Assembly: GCA_903929895.1 (NCBI GenBank)
Contig: CAIYWM010000129.1
Coordinates: 1-6,363, forward strand
Source: an uncultured Alphaproteobacteria bacterium
GTDB taxonomy: Bacteria > Pseudomonadota > Alphaproteobacteria > Reyranellales > Reyranellaceae
Direction: 5' to 3'
DNA length: 6,363 bases
Shown here piece after piece: positions 5,877 through 6,363 of this stretch. A program made the translations under genes and the position numbers. Within the stretch, counting starts at the first letter, position 1; each line of letters begins with the position of its first letter. The notes below the pieces were generated by a model that searched no databases, was not told the DNA's origin, and saw only the letters and a list, made by a program, of their open reading frames with translations.

Positions 5877-6363
5877 GTGACCCGAATCGATTTTTCCGGC
5901 GTTCCGACCGAAGGTCTCTCCCGGTCGAAGGAGGTCGAGGCGGCCTTCGACGGATTCATGCGCGAAGGCTACGTGATCCTCGACAATATCGTCCCGCAGG
6001 ACACGATTTGTTCGCCGCATGAGGAGTTTCTCATGCGCTACCGGGATCAGATCCGGGACAGCCCAGCCCCCCGAATCGCTGGAAGTCTCGGCGTGGATCC
6101 CGCTTTCCGATGCCACGGTCGGGAATGGCTGCATGTTCCTGCTTCCGGCCGGCGTCTCGCACGAGATTTCCGACGGCATCGATACCGACATGCCGCTGTC
6201 GCCACGCGTCGTTCGCGCGGCCCCGCAGGACGTGATTGCCCTGCCGGCCGCAGCCGGCGCGATGATCGGCTGGCGCGGCAACATCCTCCATTGGGGCGGA
6301 CGCCGCTGCCGTCCTTCCGGCTGCGGCTGTTTGCGATCACGAAGGCGCTGCGCGAGTACACCA
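5877..6363 (+). pseudogene. Phytanoyl-CoA-dioxygenase-like gene, frameshifted and internally deleted (3' end beyond window)
   Basis: Family members are Fe(II)/2-oxoglutarate hydroxylases. The N-terminal part reads from GTG 5877 (GAGG three bases upstream): an EVEAAFDGFMREGYVILDNI segment, then HEEFLMRYRDQI to about 6050. The family's central block then continues in another frame from about 6070, with SAWIPLSDATVGNGCMFLLP and later AGAMIGWRGNILHWGG, which has the distal His. After about 6300 the likely C-terminus (SFRLRLFAITKALREYT) is back in the first frame. The stretch that should carry the first iron-binding H-x-D, before SAWIPL, is absent. All three pieces keep G/C-rich third positions, so the decay looks recent, or the assembly is faulty. 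The original frame happens to stay open to the window end, but its middle has no family similarity. Transcription is divergent from the kinase; any role in the cluster is unknown. Confidence 0.7.

Noticed and set aside
5814..6284. 156-codon minus-strand ORF at the right end
   Set aside because: It is antisense to the dioxygenase remnant, which carries recognisable family segments. The ORF itself has none.

Overview
The window is GC-rich DNA that looks alphaproteobacterial. The evidence is strong G/C bias at third codon positions, frequent GTG starts, and a DUF3734-like patatin of a kind I associate with Rhizobiales and Rhodospirillales. This assignment rests on protein style only and is tentative.

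From 5741 down to 999 the minus strand carries a five-gene set that I read as the maturation module of a lasso-peptide-type RiPP cluster. In transcription order it holds an HPr-kinase-like protein (K, 5741..4797), a transglutaminase-like leader peptidase (B2, 4800..4372), an asparagine-synthetase-like macrolactam cyclase (C, 4372..2639), a PqqD-like RiPP recognition protein (B1, 2554..2276) and a family-5-type nucleotidyltransferase (2153..999). K/B2 and B2/C overlap by 4 bases and 1 base, so these three are almost certainly one operon and translationally coupled. C/B1 and B1/nucleotidyltransferase are separated by 84 and 122 bases that hold only very short ORFs. In related pathways B1 binds the leader, B2 cleaves it, C closes the ring through an acidic side chain, and the kinase phosphorylates the peptide C-terminus. 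The role of the nucleotidyltransferase is unproven. No credible precursor gene, exporter or isopeptidase lies in the window.

Downstream on the same strand, after a 148-base hairpin-rich gap, lies the 5' part of a patatin-like phospholipase (850 to the left edge, incomplete). Its best start is oddly an ATC codon. It is probably chromosomal housekeeping or lipid metabolism rather than part of the cluster.

To the right, divergent from the kinase across 135 bases, is a broken phytanoyl-CoA-dioxygenase-like gene (5877 to the right edge). Its N-terminal, central and C-terminal pieces lie in two different frames, and the segment expected to hold the first iron-binding motif is missing. I saw no tRNA, rRNA, CRISPR array, insertion sequence or attachment site.
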